From Cyanobacteria bacterium OH_CFB_184 (GTDB lineage: Bacteria > Cyanobacteriota > Vampirovibrionia > Gastranaerophilales > Gastranaerophilaceae), in NCBI GenBank assembly GCA_023414155.1, contig JAEZOG010000017.1, positions 1 through 7,437 on the forward strand: a stretch of DNA of 7,437 nt, given 5' to 3'. The notes under the pieces were generated by a model. That model searched no databases. It had not been told where the DNA came from and saw only the letters and a list, made by a program, of their open reading frames with translations. The translations under genes and the position numbers were made by a program. Position 1 is the first letter of the stretch, and each line of letters opens with the position of its first letter. Positions 1 through 5,074 of the stretch are shown one piece after another.

Positions 1-459
1 ATTTGTAACTGTCTTTAACTCGTAAAAGTTTTTTGTTCCAAAAGATGAAAAAATCAAGCAACCATCTTCACTTAAAGATTCATCTATCTTTTTAAACATT
101 CTCTCTATATCAACCACCCATTGAAATACTGCATTTGAGACAATCATATCAATGTTTTCAGGCACACTGATAGCTTCTATATCCCCATTTATAAATACCG
201 CTCCATCAATCACTTCGCTCAAATAACTAGAACACTCTTGCACTATATCATTTGCAAAAAAGTGATTGTAGCTTATATTTTCAGCCAAAAGTCTTGTAAA
301 ATAACCTGTTCCTATACCGATTTCAAGGACTTTATCAAATTTCTTTAAAGGTATAAGATTGATAAGTTCTTGCGCCATTTTCTTTTGAATAAAGGCATTA
401 TCATCATAGGTCTTTAGACTTTTTTGGAAGCTATTTTTAACAAGGTTTTTATCTATCAT
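1..459 (-). CDS. bioC: Malonyl-ACP O-methyltransferase BioC, C-terminus cut by window edge
   Basis: The minus-strand frame from ATG 459 stays open to base 1, giving the first 153 residues of a protein usually about 250 long. BioC uses SAM to methylate the free carboxyl of malonyl-ACP, disguising it so that the fatty acid synthesis enzymes can extend it to pimeloyl-ACP methyl ester for biotin. Seen: an N-terminal 'SF..SL.TYDDNAFIQ..MA' stretch typical of BioC; class I methyltransferase motif I, E46-x-G48-x-G50-x-G52 (EIGIGTG); an acidic residue after strand 2 (D71); and 'SNAVFQWV' at 108-115, close to the BioC SN..xQW signature. The ATG overlaps the bioG stop (ATGA), so translation is probably coupled. 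The remaining third lies off the left edge. A generic SAM methyltransferase is the alternative, but the motifs together with the bioG neighbour make BioC likely. Confidence 0.88.
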   Translation of the reverse strand, partial: MIDKNLVKNSFQKSLKTYDDNAFIQKKMAQELINLIPLKKFDKVLEIGIGTGYFTRLLAENISYNHFFANDIVQECSSYLSEVIDGAVFINGDIEAISVPENIDMIVSNAVFQWVVDIERMFKKIDESLSEDGCLIFSSFGTKNFYELKTVTN

Positions 460-1100
460 AAATTAATTATCTCACTAAAAGAATTAAACTTATAAAACAA
501 AAAATGCCCCGATTCTATCTTTTTACAATTAGGATCATGCCAGAAGTTAAGCTGACTTTTCGTCGGAAATATTTTATCAAAAGAAGAAATTAATACTTTA
601 TCAAAATTCAACGATTGGTTTTTATTCTGTTCGAAATATTTTTTTATTTGAGCCAACTCAAACTTACACTCTTGAGGATTCCTTTTAGGCAAGTTTTCAG
701 AAAAATACTCATCATCTAAATTATTATCAAACATCTTGGAATAAAACTTTTTAAGCGATTCTTCATTTATAGAATTCAAAGTCATATCAAAGATTTTTTC
801 AGGAATACCAAATTCTCTTCCGATAGGAACCAAAGTACCATTAACAGCTATTTTATAATCAAATTTCGGTAATTTATCTTTGACAAGAGAAGCGATAAAA
901 ACCCCGTATGAAAAAGCGATTAAAATCTTTTTTTCATACCTTGAAAACTCAAAATCTAATTCTAAATCAGAATAGTCAAAAACAAACAAAATATCATACC
1001 TGTCAGACTGTAAAATCTCAAACGGCGTTTCATCCATTGCCCATCCACAGAAAAAAACAATCAAATCTTTTGAGCCGTTATTTTTCAGATAAGTTTTCAT
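456..1100 (-). CDS. bioG: Pimeloyl-ACP methyl ester carboxylesterase BioG (DUF452 family)
   Basis: This 214-residue protein has the usual BioG length. BioG is an alpha/beta-hydrolase-type esterase that hydrolyses pimeloyl-ACP methyl ester, ending the BioC-dependent chain extension and releasing pimeloyl-ACP for BioF. Seen: the family's N-terminal 'FFCGWAMDETPF' (residues 16-27); a nucleophile elbow AFSYG (62-66) with Ser64 as expected catalytic serine, having Ala where classical hydrolases have Gly; 'NGTLVPIGREFGIPEKIFDMT' spread over 87-107, with D105 as a possible acid; and SGHF (197-200) with His199 near the C-terminus. It is a stand-alone protein and not fused to BioC as in some Bacteroidetes. 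It lies 103 bp downstream of gltX, behind that gene's terminator, and its TGA overlaps the bioC ATG. An AGGA sits 11 bases before the ATG, a weak ribosome site. The acidic triad member is inference. Confidence 0.88.
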   Translation of the reverse strand: MKTYLKNNGSKDLIVFFCGWAMDETPFEILQSDRYDILFVFDYSDLELDFEFSRYEKKILIAFSYGVFIASLVKDKLPKFDYKIAVNGTLVPIGREFGIPEKIFDMTLNSINEESLKKFYSKMFDNNLDDEYFSENLPKRNPQECKFELAQIKKYFEQNKNQSLNFDKVLISSFDKIFPTKSQLNFWHDPNCKKIESGHFLFYKFNSFSEIINL

Positions 1101-1135
1101 TGAATAATCGATCCTGCTTATTTTCGTTTATGTAT

Positions 1136-1144
1136 ATTATCACA
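1136..1144 (-). promoter_or_regulatory. Candidate extended -10 for bioG-bioC
   Basis: On the minus strand, TGTGATAAT matches the extended -10 form TGnTATAAT with one mismatch. It lies between the gltX terminator and the bioG start, 35 bases before the ATG. No good -35 is visible at 17 bases (GGGTCC, inside the terminator stem). It is called because the upstream terminator implies a separate bioGC promoter; readthrough from gltX is the alternative. Confidence 0.3.
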
Positions 1145-1185
1145 ACAAAAAAACAAATGGACCCTATGATAACCAAAGAGTCCAT
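1145..1185 (-). terminator. Rho-independent terminator of gltX
   Basis: Reading the minus strand, ATGGACTCT (1185-1177) pairs with AGGGTCCAT (1165-1157) as a 9-bp stem with one U-G wobble and an 11-base loop. A T-rich run (TTTGTTTTTTT) follows. On the plus strand the wobble becomes a C-A mismatch and no T tract follows, so the element is oriented for minus-strand transcripts. It begins 18 bases after the gltX stop and separates gltX from bioG. Confidence 0.8.
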
Positions 1186-1203
1186 CTATTCTTTATTTCT
1201 ACA

Positions 1204-2646
1204 CTATTTTATAGCTTTTTCAATTCTGTGTTTTACTTTATCCTTACCAAGAATTTCAATAACAGAACTAATATCAGCACCGTGAGTTTTGCCTGTTAAA
1301 GCAGCTCTGATTGCCCACATAGTTTCTTTTGGTTTGACACCTTTTTCTTTAAAGAAATTTCTAAGCTCAGCTAAATCTTCATGGAGTTTTTCACTGTTAT
1401 CAAATCCCCAGTTTTCAACACGAGAAAGAGCCTCTTTTAAAACTGATTGAGAATTTTCAGTATCTAAAACGGTTGCTTGAACTTCATCTTCAACCTTTAC
1501 ATCGTTACCGAAGAAATAATCAACGTCATTTGTAATATCAGATAAGATTGTGATTGGTTCACGAGTAACTTCAACCATTTTTTCTAATTTTTCCTCAGTC
1601 ATTTCTGACAAATCATAACAAGATAAATATGGTTTTATTCTTTGAGTTAGTTCTTTTATATCCATTTTTTTGATGTACTGACCGTTCATCCAGTTCAATT
1701 TATCATATTCAAAAACAGAATTTGAAGAAGAAACATCACTGATTCTAAAATCTTGAGCGATTTCATCGATGTTTTTAATCTCTACCCCATCAGATGGCGA
1801 CCAGCCAAGAAGCGCAACAAAGTTCACCAATGCCTCTGTTAAATAACCTTTTTCTACAAATTCACTTACTGCAGTAGCACCGTGTCTTTTAGAAAGTTTG
1901 CTTCTGTCAGGAGCCAAAATCATTCCCAAGTGACCGAACTGAGGAACTTGCGCACCTAAAGCTTTATATAGCATGATTTGCTTTGGAGTATTAGATATAT
2001 GATCTTCTCCTCTTATGATGTGAGAGATTTTCATCAACATATCATCTACTACTACAGCAAAATTGTATGTAGGAGTTCCGTTTGACTTCATTATCACAAA
2101 ATCACCGATCAAATCATTTTCAAATTTTAATTCGCCTTTAACCAGGTCAACAAATTTTGTTTCGCCTTCTGGAACTTTAAATCTTATAGAAGGAATAGCA
2201 CCTTGAGCTTTTAATTTGTCTTTTTCTTCTTGAGTCAAATTAGAACATTTTCTTGAATATTTATGAGCGGTTTTGTTTTGAATAGACAACTCTTTTTCTG
2301 CCTCAAGTTCTTCCTGAGTGCAATAGCATTCATACGCAAATCCATTATCTATTAACTTTTGGGCATATTGAGGATAAATATCAAAACGTTTTGACTGTTC
2401 GTAAGGACCATACTCCCCACCTACATCTGGACCTTCATCCCAATTCAAACCCAAAGCTTTTAAGCTGTCATATATATTTTGAGTATATTCAGGATTAGAA
2501 CGCTCTAAATCTGTATCTTCTATCCTTAATACAAATTTTGCATTATGTTTTTTTGCATACAAAAAATTAAACAATGCTGTTCTTGCAGTACCTACGTGCA
2601 AATTTCCACTAGGTGAAGGCGCAATCCTAACTCTGATATCGCTCAT
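1204..2646 (-). CDS. gltX: Glutamyl-tRNA synthetase
   Basis: Cytoplasmic class Ic synthetase that charges tRNA-Glu with glutamate using ATP. The protein is 480 residues, normal for bacterial GluRS. Seen: the HIGH-type motif as HVGT at 17-20 within PSPSGNLHVGT; 'RIEDTDLERS' at 41-50 and 'RGEDHISNTPKQ' at 212-223, both GluRS hallmarks; the KMSKS loop as KLSKR at 250-254; then the helical anticodon-binding domain to the end, including 'KPKETMWAIRAALTGKTHG'. Three zinc-ligand positions known from E. coli GluRS appear kept (C107, C109, C134, with the same 25-residue spacing), but the fourth, a His in E. coli, is N136. An upstream in-frame ATG at 2679 would add 11 residues; ATG 2646 is chosen because AGAGGT lies 6 bases before it and the family starts there. 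Whether the enzyme also charges tRNA-Gln cannot be read here; no gatCAB genes are in the window. Confidence 0.97.
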   Translation of the reverse strand: MSDIRVRIAPSPSGNLHVGTARTALFNFLYAKKHNAKFVLRIEDTDLERSNPEYTQNIYDSLKALGLNWDEGPDVGGEYGPYEQSKRFDIYPQYAQKLIDNGFAYECYCTQEELEAEKELSIQNKTAHKYSRKCSNLTQEEKDKLKAQGAIPSIRFKVPEGETKFVDLVKGELKFENDLIGDFVIMKSNGTPTYNFAVVVDDMLMKISHIIRGEDHISNTPKQIMLYKALGAQVPQFGHLGMILAPDRSKLSKRHGATAVSEFVEKGYLTEALVNFVALLGWSPSDGVEIKNIDEIAQDFRISDVSSSNSVFEYDKLNWMNGQYIKKMDIKELTQRIKPYLSCYDLSEMTEEKLEKMVEVTREPITILSDITNDVDYFFGNDVKVEDEVQATVLDTENSQSVLKEALSRVENWGFDNSEKLHEDLAELRNFFKEKGVKPKETMWAIRAALTGKTHGADISSVIEILGKDKVKHRIEKAIK

Positions 2647-2652
2647 TTTATT

Positions 2653-2658
2653 ACCTCT
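2653..2658 (-). promoter_or_regulatory. Ribosome binding site that fixes the gltX start
   Basis: AGAGGT on the minus strand, 6 bases before ATG 2646. It supports this ATG over the in-frame ATG at 2679, whose reading would run through the hairpin at 2670-2698. Confidence 0.75.
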
Positions 2659-2669
2659 TTTAAAAATTA

Positions 2670-2698
2670 AATCCCGCACAAATATAGTGTGCAGGATT
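2670..2698 (-). terminator. Hairpin just before gltX, terminator-like
   Basis: On the minus strand AATCCTGCAC (2698-2689) pairs with GTGCGGGATT (2679-2670) with one U-G wobble, plus a closing A-T pair, giving an 11-bp stem and 7-base loop. The tail TAATTTTTAAAA is a modest T tract. The wobble is a C-A mismatch on the plus strand, so the element favours minus-strand RNA. It could terminate the small gene ending at 2754, or act as a leader structure of gltX; its 3' foot is only 11 bases from the gltX ribosome site. Confidence 0.5.
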
Positions 2699-2727
2699 AT
2701 TTTAACAAAAATAAAAAATGATTTCAG
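2699..2727 (-). promoter_or_regulatory. Candidate promoter for gltX
   Basis: On the minus strand, -35 CTGAAA (2727-2722), a 17-base spacer, and -10 TAAAAT (2704-2699) preceded by TGT, an extended -10. Transcription would start near 2692, inside the hairpin at 2670-2698, so transcripts from here would lack part of its 5' arm. The region is very AT-rich, so such matches arise easily. Confidence 0.35.
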
Positions 2728-2753
2728 ATTTTTTTATTTTGATCTTTAATAAA

Positions 2754-3119
2754 TTATATCAAAGTATCAAAAGATCGATATACAACGCCGTTTTCATCAG
2801 AATTTTCTTTTATAAATTTCTTCATTGCTTTGATGAAATCACTCATTTTAGAATCAGTTGTGACTCCAAGCTGCTTTGAATTAACTTTGTTAAAACAGTC
2901 TTTTCCAAGCTCAGTAAGACAATGGGTTCTGTTGTCAAAACACCCCGGATTTTTAGAAATCATAGAAACGCCGGAAGATGGCTTAACCGGTTTGGTACCG
3001 AACAAGTGATGGATATTGTTTATAGCCGATGAAAGCTCTTCTGCAGTAGCGTTTTTGATATGTTTATTAGCAATAACAGGAACTCTTCCTGAAAAACTTA
3101 CATTTTGTGAACAATTCAT
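2754..3119 (-). CDS. Uncharacterised 121-residue protein
   Basis: I do not recognise this protein family. ATG 3119 is preferred over ATGs at 3143 and 3140 because AAGGGT sits 7 bases before it and nothing comparable precedes the others; the longer form would be 129 residues. Seen: no signal peptide and no membrane segment; a polar, soluble composition; an N-terminal 'NVSFSGRVPVI' (6-16); 'ATAEELSSAINNIHHLFG' at 24-41, probably helical; four Cys (3, 60, 67, 75), three of them within 'GCFDNRTHCLTELGKDC' at 59-75; and a charged C-terminal helix 'FIKAMKKFIKENSDENG' (95-111). Short proteins with a Val-x-Phe-x-Gly-type N-terminus are, from memory, frequent in Gastranaerophilales genomes; this is an impression, not a checked fact. 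It is the first minus-strand gene of the divergent region, ending 107 bp before gltX. Codon-like composition and a well-placed ribosome site support it being real. Confidence 0.65.
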   Translation of the reverse strand: MNCSQNVSFSGRVPVIANKHIKNATAEELSSAINNIHHLFGTKPVKPSSGVSMISKNPGCFDNRTHCLTELGKDCFNKVNSKQLGVTTDSKMSDFIKAMKKFIKENSDENGVVYRSFDTLI

Positions 3120-3126
3120 AATTTTT

Positions 3127-3132
3127 ACCCTT
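3127..3132 (-). promoter_or_regulatory. Ribosome binding site that fixes the start of the 121-residue protein
   Basis: AAGGGT on the minus strand, 7 bases before ATG 3119. The 20 bases before the alternative ATG 3143 contain no purine-rich match, so the shorter reading is preferred. Confidence 0.6.
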
Positions 3133-3153
3133 ACTTTCATCATTCATAAGGTT

Positions 3154-3226
3154 CTTCAAGATTAGAAATTGTCTTTTTGTAAATTTTTTCTATATATTAT
3201 TTAACATTTGCATTTAAATCTTGAAG
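3154..3226. repeat. 10-bp inverted repeat spanning the divergent region
   Basis: CTTCAAGATT (3154-3163) and AATCTTGAAG (3217-3226) are perfect reverse complements separated by 53 bases. The right arm covers the candidate rpsO -35 (TTGAAG, 3221-3226); the left arm lies in the leader of the minus-strand small gene. It could be a paired operator or chance in AT-rich DNA. Confidence 0.4.
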
Positions 3227-3249
3227 TGATATTATCATTACACTACTAT
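3221..3249 (+). promoter_or_regulatory. Candidate sigma-70-type promoter of rpsO
   Basis: TTGAAG (3221-3226), a 17-base spacer, and TACTAT (3244-3249). The predicted start near 3256 leaves a leader of about 50 bases. TATTAT at 3247-3252 is a better -10 hexamer but at 20-base spacing. The same -10 word, TACTAT, and 17-base spacing recur before metK. Confidence 0.45.
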
Positions 3250-3307
3250 TATAAAAGACTTACACCACCAAAATAAGCTATATAAAAACAAGAAAAGGGT
3301 ATAAAAG

Positions 3308-3577
3308 ATGTCAATAAACTTGAAAAACAAAGAAGAAATCATCGCAAAATACGGAAAAGATTCTAAAGATACAGGAAGCGCTGAAGTTCAAATCGCACTA
3401 TTAAGCGAAAAAATCAACGAACTTACTGAGCACTTAAAAATTAACAATAAAGACTTCCAAGGAAGACGTGGATTACTAATGATGGTAGGTCAAAGAAAAA
3501 GACTTTTATCATACTTAAAAGGCAAAGATCTTGATTCTTACAGAGAATTAATCAAAAAATTAAAAATCAGAGGATAA
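3308..3577 (+). CDS. rpsO: 30S ribosomal protein S15
   Basis: S15 is a primary binder of the central domain of 16S rRNA in the small subunit. The protein is 89 residues, the family's exact usual length. Seen: '[12 protein letters not shown]' (21-32), the conserved loop and helix; 'LTEHLK' (39-44) with the rRNA-contacting His42; Asp49; 'RRGLL' (53-57) and '[11 protein letters not shown]' (61-71). Position 52, Ser in the E. coli protein and a known rRNA contact, is Gly here (KDFQGRRG). AAGGG lies 8 bases before the ATG. The gene is monocistronic by its terminator, followed by metK; pnp, the frequent downstream neighbour in other bacteria, is absent. E. coli S15 represses its own translation through a leader pseudoknot; I could not identify such a structure here. 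Confidence 0.98.
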   Translation: MSINLKNKEEIIAKYGKDSKDTGSAEVQIALLSEKINELTEHLKINNKDFQGRRGLLMMVGQRKRLLSYLKGKDLDSYRELIKKLKIRG

Positions 3578-3602
3578 TTCATAAAAAAAACAAAATAAAA
3601 CT

Positions 3603-3632
3603 AACGCCCTACTCCAATAGGGCGTTTTGTTT
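3603..3632 (+). terminator. Rho-independent terminator of rpsO
   Basis: AACGCCCTA (3603-3611) and TAGGGCGTT (3618-3626) form a perfect 9-bp stem with a 6-base loop, followed by TTGTTT. It begins 25 bases after the rpsO stop. An A-run precedes the stem, so the minus-strand reading would also have a T tract, but no minus-strand gene ends here. Confidence 0.92.
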
Positions 3633-3639
3633 ACAATAT

Positions 3640-3668
3640 TTGACGTTATGTCAATTTTAGATTACTAT
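3640..3668 (+). promoter_or_regulatory. Promoter of metK
   Basis: TTGACG (3640-3645; five of six consensus bases), a 17-base spacer, and TACTAT (3663-3668). The start would be near 3675, leaving a leader of roughly 44 bases, too short for a SAM riboswitch. The -35 lies within a dyad, TTGAC-GTTAT-GTCAA (3640-3654), which could bind a regulator. Confidence 0.6.
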
Positions 3669-3703
3669 TTTAGTAGGCAATTATGCTATTTCACAAAACA
3701 AAA

Positions 3704-3708
3704 GAAGG
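3704..3708 (+). promoter_or_regulatory. Ribosome binding site that fixes the metK start
   Basis: GAAGG, 10 bases before ATG 3719. It favours this start over the in-frame ATG at 3683, which would add 12 residues ([12 protein letters not shown]) unlike the MetK family and would read through the ribosome site. Confidence 0.7.
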
Positions 3709-3718
3709 TAATAATAAA

Positions 3719-4993
3719 ATGAGTTCAAAAAAATATTTATTCACTTCTGAATCAGTAACAGAAGGACATCCCGATAAAGTTTGCGATCAGATTTCTGATG
3801 CAATCCTAGATGAATTTTTAACGAAAGACCAAAAATCCAGAGTAGCAGCAGAAACAACTGTCACTACAGGCATGGTTTTAGTCTGCGGAGAAATAACTTC
3901 TGACTGTTACGTGGACATCCCACAAACAGTTAGAAACACAATCAAAAGCATAGGCTATGCAGGAGCAACCGGCGGCGGTTTTGACTACAAAAACTGCGCA
4001 GTACTAACAAGCATAGATGAACAATCTACTGATATTGCAGGTGGAGTAAACAAAGCTCTTGAAGCAAGAGAAAACACTGCAGCTGTTGACGCTCAAGAAA
4101 CAGAAGACATAGGAGCAGGCGATCAAGGTATTATGTTTGGGTTTGCTTGTGATGAAACTCCTGAATTAATGCCATTACCAATAAGCTTAGCTCATAGACT
4201 TGCTTTTAAACTTGCTGAAGTAAGAAAACAAGGCAAATTGAGCTACTTAAGACCCGACGGCAAATCACAAGTTACAGTTGAATATGAAAATGATATCCCT
4301 GTAAGAATTGATACAGTAGTTATTTCAACTCAACATGACCCTGAAATAAATGGCGAAGCAGACAATGCTAAAGTTCAAGAAATAATTAAAAATGACTTAA
4401 TCAAATACGTTATCGAACCTGTATTTGAAAAAGATGCTTTAAAACCAGACAGTACAACAAAATATCTAATCAACCCATCAGGAAGATTTGTTATCGGTGG
4501 ACCTCAAGGTGATGCAGGTGTTACAGGAAGAAAGATCATTGTTGATACTTACGGTGGATACTCAAGACACGGCGGCGGTGCTTTCAGCGGAAAAGATCCA
4601 ACTAAAGTAGACCGTTCAGCTGCATATGCGGCTAGATATGTTGCAAAAAACATTGTTGCAGCTGGCTTAGCAAAAAAATGCGAAGTCGAATTGGCATACG
4701 CAATCGGTGTTGCACAACCTGTTTCAATAATGGTTGACACGTTTGGTACAGGAAGCATATCTGATGATGATATTATGTGCTTAATCCAAAAAATATTTGA
4801 TTTAAGACCTGTTTCAATAATCAATCAATTTGATTTAAGAAACTTACCAGCTAAAAATGGTGGCAAATTCTACCAAAAACTTGCTGCATATGGTCATATG
4901 GGACGTACAGACATCGACGTTCCTTGGGAAAAAACAGACAAAGTTGATGAATTAAAACAAGGCTTAAACTGCTGTTGCAAGTCTTGCCAATAA
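3719..4993 (+). CDS. metK: S-adenosylmethionine synthetase
   Basis: Cytoplasmic enzyme making SAM, phosphate and diphosphate from ATP and methionine, normally a tetramer. The protein is 424 residues, somewhat longer than the roughly 380-400 of many bacterial MetKs. Seen: '[20 protein letters not shown]' (12-31) with the ATP-phosphate-binding His17; signature 1, [10 protein letters not shown] (132-141); signature 2, GGGAFSGKD (285-293), followed by '[14 protein letters not shown]'; and '[16 protein letters not shown]' (321-336). The core family ends near 'YGHMGR' and 'VPWEKTD' (391-407). After that comes an unusual Cys-rich tail, with C418, C419, C420 and C423 in the last seven residues. It is an independent unit, with its own promoter and terminator. 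SAM from this enzyme is the methyl donor for BioC among many others. Confidence 0.98.
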   Translation: MSSKKYLFTSESVTEGHPDKVCDQISDAILDEFLTKDQKSRVAAETTVTTGMVLVCGEITSDCYVDIPQTVRNTIKSIGYAGATGGGFDYKNCAVLTSIDEQSTDIAGGVNKALEARENTAAVDAQETEDIGAGDQGIMFGFACDETPELMPLPISLAHRLAFKLAEVRKQGKLSYLRPDGKSQVTVEYENDIPVRIDTVVISTQHDPEINGEADNAKVQEIIKNDLIKYVIEPVFEKDALKPDSTTKYLINPSGRFVIGGPQGDAGVTGRKIIVDTYGGYSRHGGGAFSGKDPTKVDRSAAYAARYVAKNIVAAGLAKKCEVELAYAIGVAQPVSIMVDTFGTGSISDDDIMCLIQKIFDLRPVSIINQFDLRNLPAKNGGKFYQKLAAYGHMGRTDIDVPWEKTDKVDELKQGLNCCCKSCQ

Positions 4994-5002
4994 AATAAAA
5001 TC

Positions 5003-5040
5003 AATAAGTGTTCCCGATCACTCGGGGGCACTTATTTTAT
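5003..5040 (+). terminator. Rho-independent terminator of metK
   Basis: A 15-bp stem, 5003-5017 with 5022-5036, has two adjacent U-G wobbles and a TCAC loop, and leads into TTTTAT. The wobbles become A-C mismatches on the minus strand, so it is oriented for metK. It starts 9 bases after the stop codon. Confidence 0.92.
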
Positions 5041-5045
5041 ATAAT
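5040..5045 (+). promoter_or_regulatory. Candidate -10 for ilvBN
   Basis: A perfect TATAAT directly behind the metK terminator, 29 bases before the ilvB ATG. The -35 position at 17 bases (ATCACT, 5017-5022) is poor. It is supported mainly by position: an efficient metK terminator would require a new promoter here. Confidence 0.35.
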
Positions 5046-5074
5046 TATTATTTTAGATTTTACCGGAGTACGAA

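Noticed and set aside
908..1285. Plus-strand open frame of 125 codons
   Set aside because: It lies opposite bioG, the gltX terminator and the gltX end; its product is Phe/Ser/Leu-rich without family features, as expected for the reverse of AT-rich genes.
2708..2740. Second hairpin behind the small gene, 11-bp stem of A-T pairs only
   Set aside because: Arms 2708-2718 and 2730-2740 pair perfectly, but a stem with no G-C pair is weak as a terminator and expected by chance in A and T runs.
2647..2753. T-box leader before gltX
   Set aside because: Far too short for the usual stem I plus antiterminator, and I see no T-box consensus sequence; only one simple hairpin is present.
3627..3718. SAM riboswitch before metK
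   Set aside because: The gap from the rpsO terminator to the ATG is about 90 bases and the predicted leader about 44; I see none of the conserved helices of SAM riboswitch classes.
4549..4824. Minus-strand frames inside metK, ilvB (6319-6516) and ilvN (6826-7182)
   Set aside because: All are fully contained opposite strongly conserved genes and have no family features; shadows of codon structure.
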